A stretch of 64,000 nt of DNA, from contig CM043960.1 of the NCBI GenBank assembly GCA_014529385.2, positions 77,899,910 to 77,963,909 on the forward strand, in the 5' to 3' direction. Position numbers and translations under genes: made by a program. The notes under the pieces were generated by a model. The model was not told where the DNA came from and did not search any database. It saw only the letters and a program-made list of their open reading frames with translations. Shown one piece after another: positions 1 through 10,647 of the stretch (the first letter of the stretch is position 1; each line of letters opens with the position of its first letter). This DNA is from Adiantum capillus-veneris (Eukaryota; Streptophyta; Polypodiopsida; Polypodiales; Pteridaceae).

Positions 1-1080
1 CTTAAAATGCACAAATTTACTAAAACCTATTGGTTTTGCATCAATATTTTACATGGATCCTTGTGGACACCTTTTTTTGGTCATTTCAAGCTTTGAATTC
101 CTTATAGGATATCAAAACAAATAACATATTGTGAAACCAAGTGTCTATGCAACATTAATTTGGATTTTTCAAATGTCCAATGCAATTGGACTTTTTGGTG
201 GAGGGGTGTACTAGGTAGAGCTAAAGCAGGTGATAGTGTGCTGGAAAATTCATTTCATAATTGATTTCAGCTTTTCTAGTGTCCTTGAGTCTGAACATAT
301 GCTGAAATTGCCATATGAAAAGGGTGCATTTAAATGAATGATGCAAAACCAATCCATTGCAGTATATTTGTGCTTTTTAAGTACCCTAGGGTGTAGATTG
401 GCTTATAAGGGGCAAAAAAATGCCTAGCCACAAGGGCGCGCAAATAGCCCATCCAAAACTGATGGATGGGCCATTTGCGCACCGTTGTGGCCAGGCCTTT
501 TTCTGCCCCTTTTAGGCTTATCTACCCCCAAGGGTACTTAAAATGCACAAATTTACTAAAACCTATCGGTTTTGCATCAATATGTTACATGGATCCTTGT
601 GGACACCTTTTTTTGGTCATTTCAAGCTTTGAATTCCTTATAGGATATCAAAACAAATAACATATTGTGAAACCAAGTGTCTATGCAACATTAATTTGGA
701 TTTTTCAAATGTCCAATGCAATTGGACTTTTTGGTGGAGGGGTGTACTAGGTAGAGCTAAAGCAGGTGATAGTGTGCTGGAAAATTCAATTCATAATTGA
801 TTTCAGCTTTTCTAGTGTCCTTGAGTCTGAACATATGTTGGGATTGCCATAAAAAGGGTGCATTTAAATGAATGATGCAAAACCAATCCATTGCAGTATA
901 TTTGTGCTTTTTAAGTACCATAGGGGGTAGATTGGCTTATAAGGGGCAAAAAAATGCCTCGCCACAAGGGCGCGCAAATGGCCCATCCAAAACTGATGGA
1001 TGGGCCATTTGCGCGCCCTTGTGGCCAGGCATTTTTTTGCCCCTTATAGGCTAATCTACCCCCTAGGGTACTTAAAAAGC
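1..1080. repeat. 536-bp direct tandem duplication
   Basis: Bases 1-536 recur from 537 with few differences, and a third unit begins at about 1071 before diverging. Landmarks repeated at the same spacing are the CTTAAAATGCACAAATTTAC start, the TTACATGGATCC segment and the GGTGGAGGGGTGTACTAGG segment. The window edge cuts the array, so the copy number is unknown. Each unit contains one long inverted repeat, listed separately. There is no coding potential. The small frames here read through the hairpin arms. Confidence 0.9.
341..576. repeat. Long hairpin, copy 1 (~114-bp arms)
   Basis: The left arm (341-454) is matched by the reverse complement of 464-576 around a 9-base loop (455-463). Pairing is strongest near the loop, where GCCCATCC faces GGATGGGC, and weakens toward the outer ends. 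The outer boundary coincides with the tandem-unit junction at 537, so adjacent direct units create the fold-back. It could be a MITE-like foldback element or a small-RNA hairpin source. No target duplication is identifiable. Confidence 0.8.
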
Positions 1081-1090
1081 ACAAATATAC
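875..1090. repeat. Long hairpin, copy 2 (near-perfect core)
   Basis: The left arm 875-988 pairs with 998 to about 1090 around loop 989-997. The inner ~58 bp differ at only about three positions by eye. This is better than copy 1, so the arms of this copy are either younger or under homogenisation. A transcript across it would form a long double-stranded stem suitable for Dicer-like processing. That last point is inference. Confidence 0.85.
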
Positions 1091-1263
1091 TGAAATTGAG
1101 TGCAATTACATACAGAACTTGAAATAACAAAGTCACCAATCAAAAAACAATTCATATCACCAATTGAAACAATTTTCAAGATTGACAAATCAGATTCAAA
1201 AGAATTTATAATATAGAGAGACAATTTCAAATATTTTTTATTCCTTCCAGCACGGTGATTTTA

Positions 1264-2890
1264 CATCATGTATCTGAGAAGTTCATAATTTTTTTGACCA
1301 TTTCCTGACGCCTATTTTGCGCGTAAGGCAACTCCCCAGTCAAGAGGGATTGCGCTATGGCATTTGGGTCAGTTGAGCCAATGGAAGCATATATCCCTAT
1401 CTAGGCAAGCACTTTACCACGAAAGCCAGTGCCGAACGCTGTGCATACAAGGGATCTACGCACTAGGAACACTTGATGCGCAGTTTGAGCAATGGTGCTC
1501 AAACACAAAAACTTGCTCAAGCTTTTAACGACCAAGTCATAAAATGGGCTTGGGGAGTAAATTCATTATGGATAATGGCCACATCGCCAGGGGGGAGTTG
1601 TCCTAGGTAATGCGCAAGGGAAGCTTGAGGTCCAAAGCCCGTTCGCTTGCCACCCGTCCTTGCAGCAAAATCATCAACCTCCACAACATCCTGTCATAAA
1701 CCTATGAAGGTAAAGAAAAAAGACAATGAAGGATAAAATAGTAACATGAAAATTAGGATACAGTTTACCTCCTGCTCCTTGTCGTCCTCCTCCCGGTTGC
1801 CCTTTGCATCCAAGTCAATGCTCCCATGCACCACAGATACAAGCTTTGGATCATCAGATGGGAGGTCGCCTAATGGCATAGGCATCCTAGCAGCCTCAAC
1901 CTTGGCTTGGGTGGCTTGGAAATCTTCATCATCCACATGCAACTTCTCTGCTGCCAGGACCTCCGCACATACAACTGCAATAGTGTCAGCAACAGAGTCC
2001 CCATCTGGCAAGAGCTTGCTTTCTAGGGCATCTGGCGTATTGTCTAAGGGACATTTGCTGCTGTTTCATAGCACGCTCAAGCATTCATCCATGCGTAGGC
2101 CAAATGATTTTTCCAAATCATGCAGGAACACATACTCCTCCCCATCCACTAACACTGAGGAGAAGTGGCTGATTTCTACCTCTGGGATTGCCACATCCGT
2201 CAGTGGTAGTGGCACTGGAGTGTCACTAGGGCCAGCCGCAACTATGGATTTCTCAACCACTTCCTCAAGACCCCTAGGGTACTCGAGCCGGCGTGCTTTT
2301 CCTTCCGCTGTAGGATTCATGGGGATAACCTGCTGCTCCTTGGTGTCCTTGATAAAGGACCCAACTTGAATGTGTGGTAAGCGGAGCTCCTCCAAATCAG
2401 GTTCCTCGCTCACCAAGAAGATAAATGTTGCGAGCCGAGAAAGGTACTCCACCCCCAACTTGCGCTTCTTGAGCGCTGACACTCCAGGGGCTTGCTCGTC
2501 CAAGTAATGGCCTGCATCGGTTGCAATTTCTTGGAATCGTTGCAACCGCTTGGAGAATGGGCGATCACCTTTGTGTATATAGCGCAAAAGATCGCAAGGC
2601 ACCCAGATCCCTGCATGTGGGGGGACAGATACAGAATATTTTATGATGTGCTCCTCCATGAACACAGAAATCTCCTCAAATGCATCCATGTGAAGGGCAA
2701 ATGTGGCGTCAAGGTCAGGGAGACGAGTAAAAAAGGTGTGGAGGTCCAACTTCCCTTTGTATTTGGTGTCCTCGAGGAAGAGGATGAAGCGTGACAAAGG
2801 GGTGGATGTGGGTGCATATGCAGAGGTTGTGGCAGCATCCATGTCTAACCTGGGGTGTGGATAGAGAGTGGAGGAGCTCAAGAGTTGCAA
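1264..2890 (-). pseudogene. Unrecognised two-exon gene, disrupted
   Basis: Reading leftward from 2890, a frame of about 274 codons ends at a TGA (2066-2068). It continues in the same frame through 1694-2011. The coding part stops at a good donor (AG|GTAAAC, near 1769). A matching acceptor (TGACAG|GAT, near 1693) opens a second exon that starts in phase with DVVEVDDFAARTGGK. That exon needs one frameshift near 1537 and carries one TAG before ending near 1264. Exon 1 is rich in acidic and hydrophobic residues and has no signal peptide or membrane segment. I do not recognise the family. The preserved splice sites argue for a former host gene or a gene carried by a large mobile element. The stops are compatible with C-to-T changes (CGA to TGA, CAG to TAG). 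Confidence 0.55.
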
Positions 2891-3085
2891 AAGTGAAAAT
2901 AGTGAATGAGTTAGGTGGCCCCCCTTTTATAATGGACCCTTTTTTTAAGACATAAAAAAAGGCACTTTCACCAAAAAATGATTTCTCATCCCAATGCAAA
3001 AAATTATATTCAAAGGCATGATTTGCCGAAGCAAATCATGTTGATTACAGCGAGGATCAATATGAAAATTGCAAGAGTTACAAAG

Positions 3086-4426
3086 TTATAAGATCGATAG
3101 CATAGTTCCATCTATCCCCCAGTCCTCCTCGACCTTCAATTTGTCTTCCATTCTTTTCCCAATCTGCGGACATTCATTACAATAAACATCTAATGATCGA
3201 CAAACCATGATGTATTGAAAATGTGGTGGAAGGATTCTTACCTTGTGACCTTGTAAACGAAATTGTGCTTGTTGAAGGGCCTCAAAACCCATAATAACCA
3301 AATGTTCTCGAACATTACTAAGAGTCCAATGCTTGTTCACTTGGACTGCCTCCAAAGCATCGTTGGGCATCTTCACTGCAATGTCAAAGCTTGCAATAGC
3401 GTCGTCTACACTCTGTAAGGGAGTCCACACTCCAAGCTTGCACATCCAACGATCATAGTGAAATCATATGTACAAGGAGGTGCGGGATTTCAAATAGCGC
3501 ATTCCAATACCTGAAGCTCCAACCTTACAACGGGACCGGTCCCCGTTGTGCATGCCCTCCATAAAACCCCAGTCCTCTTCTAAAAGCCTTCCTAATTCCT
3601 CGTAATGCGTATCTTTACATACAAGCATTGTGGTAGTCTCCACAAATCCAAACTCTTTAAAAATGTGCACAAAACAATGGATAGGCAAACACCAACTCAA
3701 GCCCACAGACCTAGAAGCTTTAGAGTATTTCAAAGAGTTTTGGACATCCATTATCATCTTTTGCTTGAAAGATGCTACCGACCACAAATCTGGGACCGGC
3801 CACTCCATACTTAATAAGGAAGTTACTTTGATGGGCTCAAGCGTTCCAAATGCTTGTGTAGAAGTAGGGACAATATAGGATTGAGAATAGAAGAAAATCC
3901 TTCTTTGAACCAGTTTGGTTGGGCAAAGATGTGGGAACATTATTGCTCCAATATCCGCATGTATAGCATTGAATGTGCCGGAGAGACTATGTAGTGGCTG
4001 CTCCTCCACCAACGTGGATGGAAATATGACTATAAATGCATGACAAATGTTAAGTATGAATCCATAATAACATTACACTGTGATTTCACACCTAGCTTTG
4101 TATTCTCAAAACATGTACTTACAATGTGTTGGAAATCGAGGTGGTTGTTGCAAGTGCATGGTTGACATTGAGAAAACATGTTGCTTAATGGCTACGGTCC
4201 CCTTGTCTTTGCGGTTCTTGAAGCGAAGGAGCTTTCCTTTTCAATGAAGATCCAAGTTTGCACGATTCCGCACACGATGAGGGCCAATAGCAGATGGTTG
4301 CATGTATACCCAAGCACCTTTGGTGAACTCTTGTGGCACCCACTCATCATCTACACCTCTAGTGTTGTGGCATGCAAGTGCTGTGACCTCATCCTTTGGC
4401 CACCTTTGCGAAGTAGAGTTGGCCAT
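3086..4426 (-). pseudogene. Unrecognised three-exon gene, disrupted
   Basis: The likely start is ATG at 4426 (MANSTSQRWPKDEV). One frame runs leftward with in-frame TGA codons near 4240 and at 3464-3466. A strong donor (ATT|GTAAGT, near 4132) and acceptor (TTATAG|TC, near 4034) join two parts in phase across an intron of about 100 bp. A second donor (AAG|GTAAGA, near 3242) and acceptor (CCGCAG|ATT, near 3170) would remove a 3' intron. The frame ends at 3086. The RWPKDEV start is faintly like a trihelix/SANT beginning, but I would not assign it. It lies on the same strand as the neighbouring broken gene at 1264-2890, so both may belong to one captured or mobile unit. Confidence 0.5.
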
Positions 4427-4715
4427 GGTTGAGCAAAGCAAACTAGGAGAAGGAGAAGAACCTTGCTTGTTGCTACAATGTAGGTGGGATAAAGTGATAT
4501 GAGAAAGTGGTTAACCCTTGTGGCAATGGGAGGAGAAGGTGGACAACCCTTGCTTGGTGTGGCCCATTTAAGAAGTGTAAGACTACTTTGTCCCCCTACA
4601 TTTTTGAGGGCATAGAGTGTGTCCACCACCCTCTTCTCATTGGCTGGTCTCTAATTAACCTTAATCCCAAAGGGCCCCTAGAGGGTTCATATTTTTCCTA
4701 ATGGGAAACTCGGCT

Positions 4716-5780
4716 TTGGGTACTCAAAAGGAAAGCTGCTCTCAAGAATCAACAAATAACTATTCCCATCAACACTCTGGAAATAGATAACCGACAATGG
4801 GAATCACAGAAAGATGCAGTGCCAACAGATGATGAATGGTTAGATGAAATGGACCTTCGCTTCAAAGTACAACTCAACAACCATAGCACCAATGCATTGG
4901 TCGATACAAGAGCTAGAGTAAATACAGTCAGTTATTCCACGTACAAGAAAGTAATAAGTCAGTCATTGACAGTAGGAATAGCGTCTATCAAAGGATGCAA
5001 CAAGAACCTAATGCCAACATTGGAAGTAGTCAACTTAAATGTGATAGTACATGGATGTTCATATCCTCAACAGTTTGTATGCTTACCAGATGAACACATG
5101 AATGAGACAATGATTTTTGGAATTCCCTGGATGCATATATACAAGGCAGTACTAGATTAAGATACCAATCAGCTCAAGCTATCACCTAAAGGCGGACAAC
5201 TCATTGTTCCAATTGCACCAAGCAAGGAGGAATGGAAAGGATCTTACCAGCAAAACAAACCACGAAGCAATCAATTTTCTCCATCCTATCAACCAATAAA
5301 TGCTACAAGTAGCATGCAAGGAGTCAAGCAAATTTGGGTACCAAAAGCACAGCTTAGGAGAAAAAGGATGGTTTCATGGTTCCAAAGATGGTTCTAAAGG
5401 TCAAATAGAGGAGCACCTCCAAACAAGGAACCTAACACAAAGTGGATTTGGAAGAAAAAGGAGCACTTACCTTCTCCGCAAACAGGAAAACCGATCAAGC
5501 AATGGAGAGTTAAGTCTCAAAAAACTCACCATTCTAACCAAGAAGAACCAAGATATCAATGGCGGGTAAAAGCTCGACAACAGTCAAAAGTGATACCAAC
5601 AGCTCACACAATAAGTGTGCTATAGCATCTTGATGGTACAATCAAGCAGAGAGCACACAAGCTACAAGAATTGCTCTTTGGAAGACACCATCAAAAAGCC
5701 TCGACATCAGAAACCCTTGAGTTAATTACTCAAGACCCAACTCTTGCACAACATATTGGTTTGAACTGCATTGATCTTTA
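4716..5780 (+). pseudogene. Retropepsin and WVPK-type tail of gag-PR LTR element
   Basis: The frame from 4819 to 5160 carries an aspartic-protease core. ALVDTRARVNTVS is the usual D-T-G-A active site with Gly changed to Arg, and IFGIPWMH is the C-terminal IxGxxW element. The reading frame continues past a TAA with IWVPKAQLRRKR and KWIWKKKEHL, a tryptophan/lysine motif tail. The same arrangement of protease followed by WVPK motifs is seen in the 21.2-25.6 kb element. There is no reverse transcriptase or integrase between it and the polypurine tract at 5903. Gag is missing on the left. The copy is inactive. Confidence 0.6.
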
Positions 5781-5902
5781 AAGCATGGTAGAGCCAACCA
5801 AGGCTATGTATAGTCACAATTGTTCAACCCACGCACACAGTCGTCCCGGAGTACGCCATCTAGGAGGGGTGGAAGGGCACTAAGTAATTAAGGACAATGT
5901 TT

Positions 5903-5916
5903 GAAGAGGGAGAAAA
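5903..5916 (+). other. Polypurine tract and 3' LTR start
   Basis: A purine run (GAAGAGGGAGAAAA) lies about 120 bases after the last coding trace of the gag-PR element. TGTTAACGTG follows at 5925, a plausible LTR start. The LTR would continue into the AT-rich stretch that follows, but no partner LTR is present to fix its end. Confidence 0.45.
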
Positions 5917-5924
5917 TTTTTTGA

Positions 5925-7991
5925 TGTTAACGTGTGATTTTTTTGCAAAATTACCTAATAATGTCCTTATATACATCAACAAGGAAAATTAATTGATAAT
6001 ATCTCCCCAATGAGTGTAAATAGTGTATATATATTATCAAAAAATCATTAAAAAATAGTCCTTTTTTGTTATTTTTATCATTTTTTATATAGAGATTTAA
6101 AAATGGATAAATCCAACAAAAAATAATAAAGCTGTGTTTTTCAATGGATTTTATTAATTATTGTATTTTCACTTTACTTTTTTAGCGCATTTTGTTATTT
6201 TCTTTAGTTTTTCTAATAAACAGGTCAAAAATTAATAACAAATAGCAAAGGAGTGATGGGAAAACTGAAGATACGCTAATGATAAAAAATACAAGGCAGA
6301 CAGGCACAAAAAATTTCAATCAAATCGACAGATGGAAGCGGGAAGCTTAAATTAGGCGGTTAGACCTACTTTTGTAGAATTCTTGTAGAATAAGCTACAA
6401 GAATCCGATTCAGGAAATTTCTTAGTATAACATAGCTTTCAAGGTCTAGTAGGACTAAAAGAGGAATTTGGGGAAAAATGGTTTGGGAAGTCCGAGCGAC
6501 GAGTATAGATACCCAAGGTTAGGCTAAAATCACCTCATTTCCACTTGTTGCCTTTGGAGAGAGAGCTCTTCTACCTTCTTTGCGTGCATTTTTTGGAGTC
6601 CGCAGTTGCCTGTTTTCAGCGCCATCTCACACAAGACATGAGGGGTAAGTTCTATACTTATCAATGATCCATTTTGTACGACCGGTAGATAGTCTAAACC
6701 CTTGAAAAAAACCCTAGAATCCGAGCAGTGCACGAAGACCTACGACAAAAATCGACCATAGCGACCTGTCAGCTCAACCAAATCGGATGAGATTTGAACT
6801 GTAGCATGCCCCAACATAATAGAACACTTCTGTATCAACAGTTGACCATTCGGCAAGGGTTGAGGGGTCCCAAGTAGAAAAACTAGGTTTTTGGCATATG
6901 CCAGAATTGAATTCTGACTCCACAGACAGCTTACCTACGAGGTCTATACACAATGTATATGATTGGTTTCATAAAATCAATCAAGCCAAGCCCTCGAAAA
7001 GCAAAAAATGGCTCGAAGGCTACAAAGCGTCAAATTCGACATACGAGGTCAAATTGACTCTAAATGGGTCAAAATTGGATGAGTTGCTTCACGACTATGT
7101 TGCGGACAAGTTCATAGCCTCAAAAGTGACTAATCAACTCTACATGCCATGTAGTCACAAAAATCGGTGATTTCAGAGTCGACAAAGTACGAAGTGATGC
7201 CGACAAGACCAAATTTTACCAAATTCATTTTAAGACTTGTTTTAGGTGTATAGAATATGTTTAGGTCAAAAATTTCAAGTCTTGCAAGGAAATATTGACT
7301 GTTGTAAATAATCACAATTATTTACTTTTACAATATTTTGGCTTGAAATTGGTATCATCATCTCACCTATCACTTGTACACACCTATTACATGCCAAATT
7401 TCAAGTATGAGCCAAAATGATCAATTATAACTTGAAAAATTACCAAAATACACAAAGAAGTCCTTGCTAACCAATTTCTGAGTTATGAGTCATATTGTTT
7501 TATCCAAATCACTATCATCACATACACAGGGTCTACACCATGCCTAGAACCAAGTTGTACCAAAAAATATTCATTTTGATGAAAAAGTTAATAATTGCGA
7601 TTATTTACTTTTTTGCCAAGATGGAAAAAATTTGCAACTTTACCATCATAAGACCAAAGTACATGATATCCTAAGCCCACTAGCCAAGTCTGAACAAATT
7701 TGGAGCTCAAAATCTCAAAATTCCTTTACATCTACTGTTTCAGAGACCTAAAGCCTAAATCTGGTACCATTCTCACCCTGTGCACCCAAATGAGCCCATA
7801 TTTCACTCAGAGTATCTAATTGATATACTTCAAGCCTATAATGTCAAATTTGTAAAAAGTTGAAAAAATTACTCAGTTGTAAATAATCGCAAGTATTTAT
7901 TTTTGTTGCAATTTTTTGTTTCAACTTCATAATTTTAATCTTTACATATTTTTATGCATCTATGCATGTTCAAAAATTGATTTGAAGCAAA
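5925..7991. other. AT-rich non-coding stretch with near-palindromes
   Basis: No credible gene is seen. The left part is probably the 3' LTR of the gag-PR element. The right part (about 7100-7990) is probably the leader of the coiled-coil element that starts coding at 7992. A TATA-like site with a short transcript-start-like block lies near 6505-6520. Three near-palindromes built on AAATAATCGCNATTATTT occur at about 7303, 7587 and 7880. Confidence 0.4.
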
Positions 7992-8792
7992 ATGGATTCA
8001 GCTTGTCAGCAATTCAGACTGAAGGACATTTCAGAGCAGAATCTGTCAAATTTGCTAACTTTGACACTCTATTCACTTAACAGGAGCTATACAAGCTGCA
8101 GAGAAGGCCAAGAAGAGGGTCTCGCAAGAAGAGGGCCATACCAACTGGACCACAGTTCAGTGAAAATAGCCAAAGCGACCTATCTGTCAAAAGAACAATT
8201 GGAGGAGAACAACACCACAGTATTCACGAGTAGATTCAAAAGCGAAGAAGGATATAAGGTAGGACTGCAACTTCTACCAAAAGAGGTCTATGATGTAGCA
8301 GCAAAACCCGAGACAAAAGAAGCTAACAGAAGGCTTGGGCTCAGGGAGTTCTACGAACATAAGAAATGTGGAGTAGATTTCCAGAAAGCTTATGAGCTCC
8401 TATCCACAATCAAGGAAGATGGAACAGCCCAGATCTCTGACCAACAAGGGAACAAGGTCGAAGTAGTAATTACAAAAGAGATCGTGGTTGAAGCTCTCAA
8501 ACTGCCAACAAAAGGGATGACCATGAGAGCTAGAGATAGAAAGACAGCGTGTACATTCACCAAGGAAACCGCTACTGCAACATTTTTAGATCTTATCGAA
8601 GCAAGTGGAGGAACCAACAAGGTTATACCACCAACACTTCCACTTCCTCGCAAAGAGACCGCCAAGGTACACAACACCCAATCATGCGATTGCGACCACA
8701 TTTACACAAGTTCTAAAGTCGACAACCAAGCAACCAATCAACCACACATAGTACGTGTTGTCCACACTGAAGGGGACAAAGAAAGAGGGTAA
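7992..8792 (+). CDS. Unrecognised mobile-element protein, N-terminal part
   Basis: A 266-codon frame starts at MDSACQQF. From about residue 85 it has a compact globular-looking region (LREFYEHKKCGVDFQKAYEL, then a VEVVITKEIVVEALKLP segment). The FY...V...I...L.LP pattern is reminiscent of the plant transposon-associated domain found beside gypsy elements, but this is pattern memory, not a match. Similar frame traces continue after about 8690 in another phase and lead into the coiled-coil region. The ends of the coding sequence are therefore uncertain and the copy is probably frameshifted. Confidence 0.4.
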   Translation: MDSACQQFRLKDISEQNLSNLLTLTLYSLNRSYTSCREGQEEGLARRGPYQLDHSSVKIAKATYLSKEQLEENNTTVFTSRFKSEEGYKVGLQLLPKEVYDVAAKPETKEANRRLGLREFYEHKKCGVDFQKAYELLSTIKEDGTAQISDQQGNKVEVVITKEIVVEALKLPTKGMTMRARDRKTACTFTKETATATFLDLIEASGGTNKVIPPTLPLPRKETAKVHNTQSCDCDHIYTSSKVDNQATNQPHIVRVVHTEGDKERG

Positions 8793-8895
8793 GATAACAT
8801 ATCTAGAAGCACCTGAAGTTCTCACAAGAATTGCCTACCATGTTATCGGTATGGCAGACAACTTGTCACCTGCCCCAAATTAGAATACATGGATT

Positions 8896-10420
8896 GTGTC
8901 TGCACAACCATCCCCTCGAGCCACAAGATCTACCAAGAAAACTTACAAATCCGATGAAGAATCTGCCGAGAGCTCTCCAGAACGGCATAGCAGTCAAAGC
9001 TCCGACAATGAGGAAAGAAGAGCACGCATCGAAGAAATGAAAAGAAAAGCAGTGGCAGCACATCAACAAGAGCCACAACAGAAGCAGGCTAGGTTTGAAA
9101 GACAAAGAAGCACTCTTACGAACGAAGCCGCCAAGCTCAAGGCAAGGACCCTGCAAAGTGGGTACCTATAGAAGTCAAAGGACTAAGAAAAAAGCACCCT
9201 GCAAGAAGAGAAGCAGAAGATCCAAAGGATATTTGGATATCAGGAGGTAGAGGCATTGAAGCTGAAAGAGGCTCAAGAAGCAGAAAAGAAAGCTAAAGAT
9301 GCGATGGAACAGCAAAAACAAGCAGAAGAAGCAACACACCAAGGTGAAGCCCAGCACGAAGAAGGTGGGATGTCCCCCATACCATCCTCACCAGTTAAAG
9401 AACAGCATGACCACCCCATGCCAAGCCCACCACCATCACCAGCAGATAGAACCACACAAGCTGAGCCCACAAAAGAAACAGAGCCAGAACGAAAAGACGA
9501 CACTACTCAAGACCAAGCCAAAGCACAAGAACTAGAGCCGGAAAGGGCAGCAAGTCCTACACAAGAGGACTCAACAAAGTTTGAGCAGACAAAAGAACAG
9601 GAAACAGAAGAAACCCCTTCTACCTCCACACAACACGAAATGGCCGAGGCATCCACAAAGCCTCAAGATGACAAAGCAGAAGAGGGCCAACCACAGCCTC
9701 AAGGGCAAGAACAACCAACCGCCATGACCCCACCAAGAGAGTCACAAGAGACTGCCAAAACGTCTAGGCAGCTCACAAGAAGTGAAGATTGACAGATAAA
9801 CAATGAGGTAATCTTGCAAGTCAATGAATATGCAAAGCAAATGCAGGATATGAAAAAAAACCTCCGATCACCAACACTTAGCTGTAGCACAAACAAATAT
9901 GAGAAAATCCCGCAGCTGCCTCGATTAAAGGAACATATGAAGTGTACAAAACACTAGAGAAAAAGAACAAAGACCTTGAGCTAGAGCTAAAGCTGGAGCA
10001 GTCTCAACGCAGAGACCTGGCATTAATGCGGGTGCAACGAGAAGAAGAGATGCTCAAAGAAAAAGCCGAGTTAAAAAGAGTCAACCAGCTGTTGAGAGAT
10101 GGGACGGCAAGAAACACATGAAGAGGCAGGAACTTCAGAACAAACACATATAGACATCCCCTCAGTCTCTTTCATGGAGATGAAAACACAGCCAACAGAA
10201 GGGCTAGGTAGCGAAGAAGATTTCCGAGTACCATTAACAGAAGCAGATGAAGTACCCATGGTCCAGCTATCAAAAGCTGAGGAGATGCACTCACAAAAAA
10301 GTTTACACAAGAGAGGATGAGCAGTGGAAAGCAATGATGCATTGGGAGTTGCGAGCTCTTCACTCTATCAATGTTACTCAACTCACTCCCAATCAACTCA
10401 ATGCACAATGACATCAGCAA
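8896..10420 (+). pseudogene. Coiled-coil, Pro/Glu-rich protein, interrupted
   Basis: Successive frames at 8896-9171, 9256-9792, about 9920-10120 and 10099-10420 are all highly charged. They show heptad-like runs (EERRARIEEMKRKAVAA, LEKKNKDLELELKLEQSQ) and a Pro/Glu/Thr/Gln-rich linker (SPPPSPADRTTQAEPTKE). This looks like one long coiled-coil protein broken by stops and frameshifts. It follows the frame at 7992 and would continue at 17205, across the LINE insertion. The final TGA before the LINE reads as a mutated CGA. Its role is unknown. It could be a structural or gag-like product of the enclosing LTR element. Confidence 0.5.
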
Positions 10421-10422
10421 TC

Positions 10423-10437
10423 CCTGCCATATCCCTT
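10423..10437. repeat. LINE target-site duplication, left copy
   Basis: CCTGCCATATCCCTT occurs here and again at 17205-17219, exactly flanking the LINE. The 15-bp length is normal for target-primed reverse transcription. Confidence 0.9.
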
Positions 10438-10647
10438 TTTTTTGTTTTCGAGAAAAAGATCCTTCTATTAGTTACTGAAAACTGCCCATAGAGCTACATC
10501 CACCTCTGCAGGAGAGGGCTACAACAAGCATGATGGGGAGACTCTCCCAATGAAAAAACAGCATATATACAATGAGGCTAAATCAAGAAATGGGAGGAGG
10601 GAAGAGCCACACAGGTGGACAGTAGTGCCATCTAAGCACCCCCTGGA

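Noticed and set aside
6898-7170. 90-codon plus frame before the coiled-coil element
   Set aside because: Low-complexity composition, no motif, no supporting splice or homology signal. Probably leader sequence.
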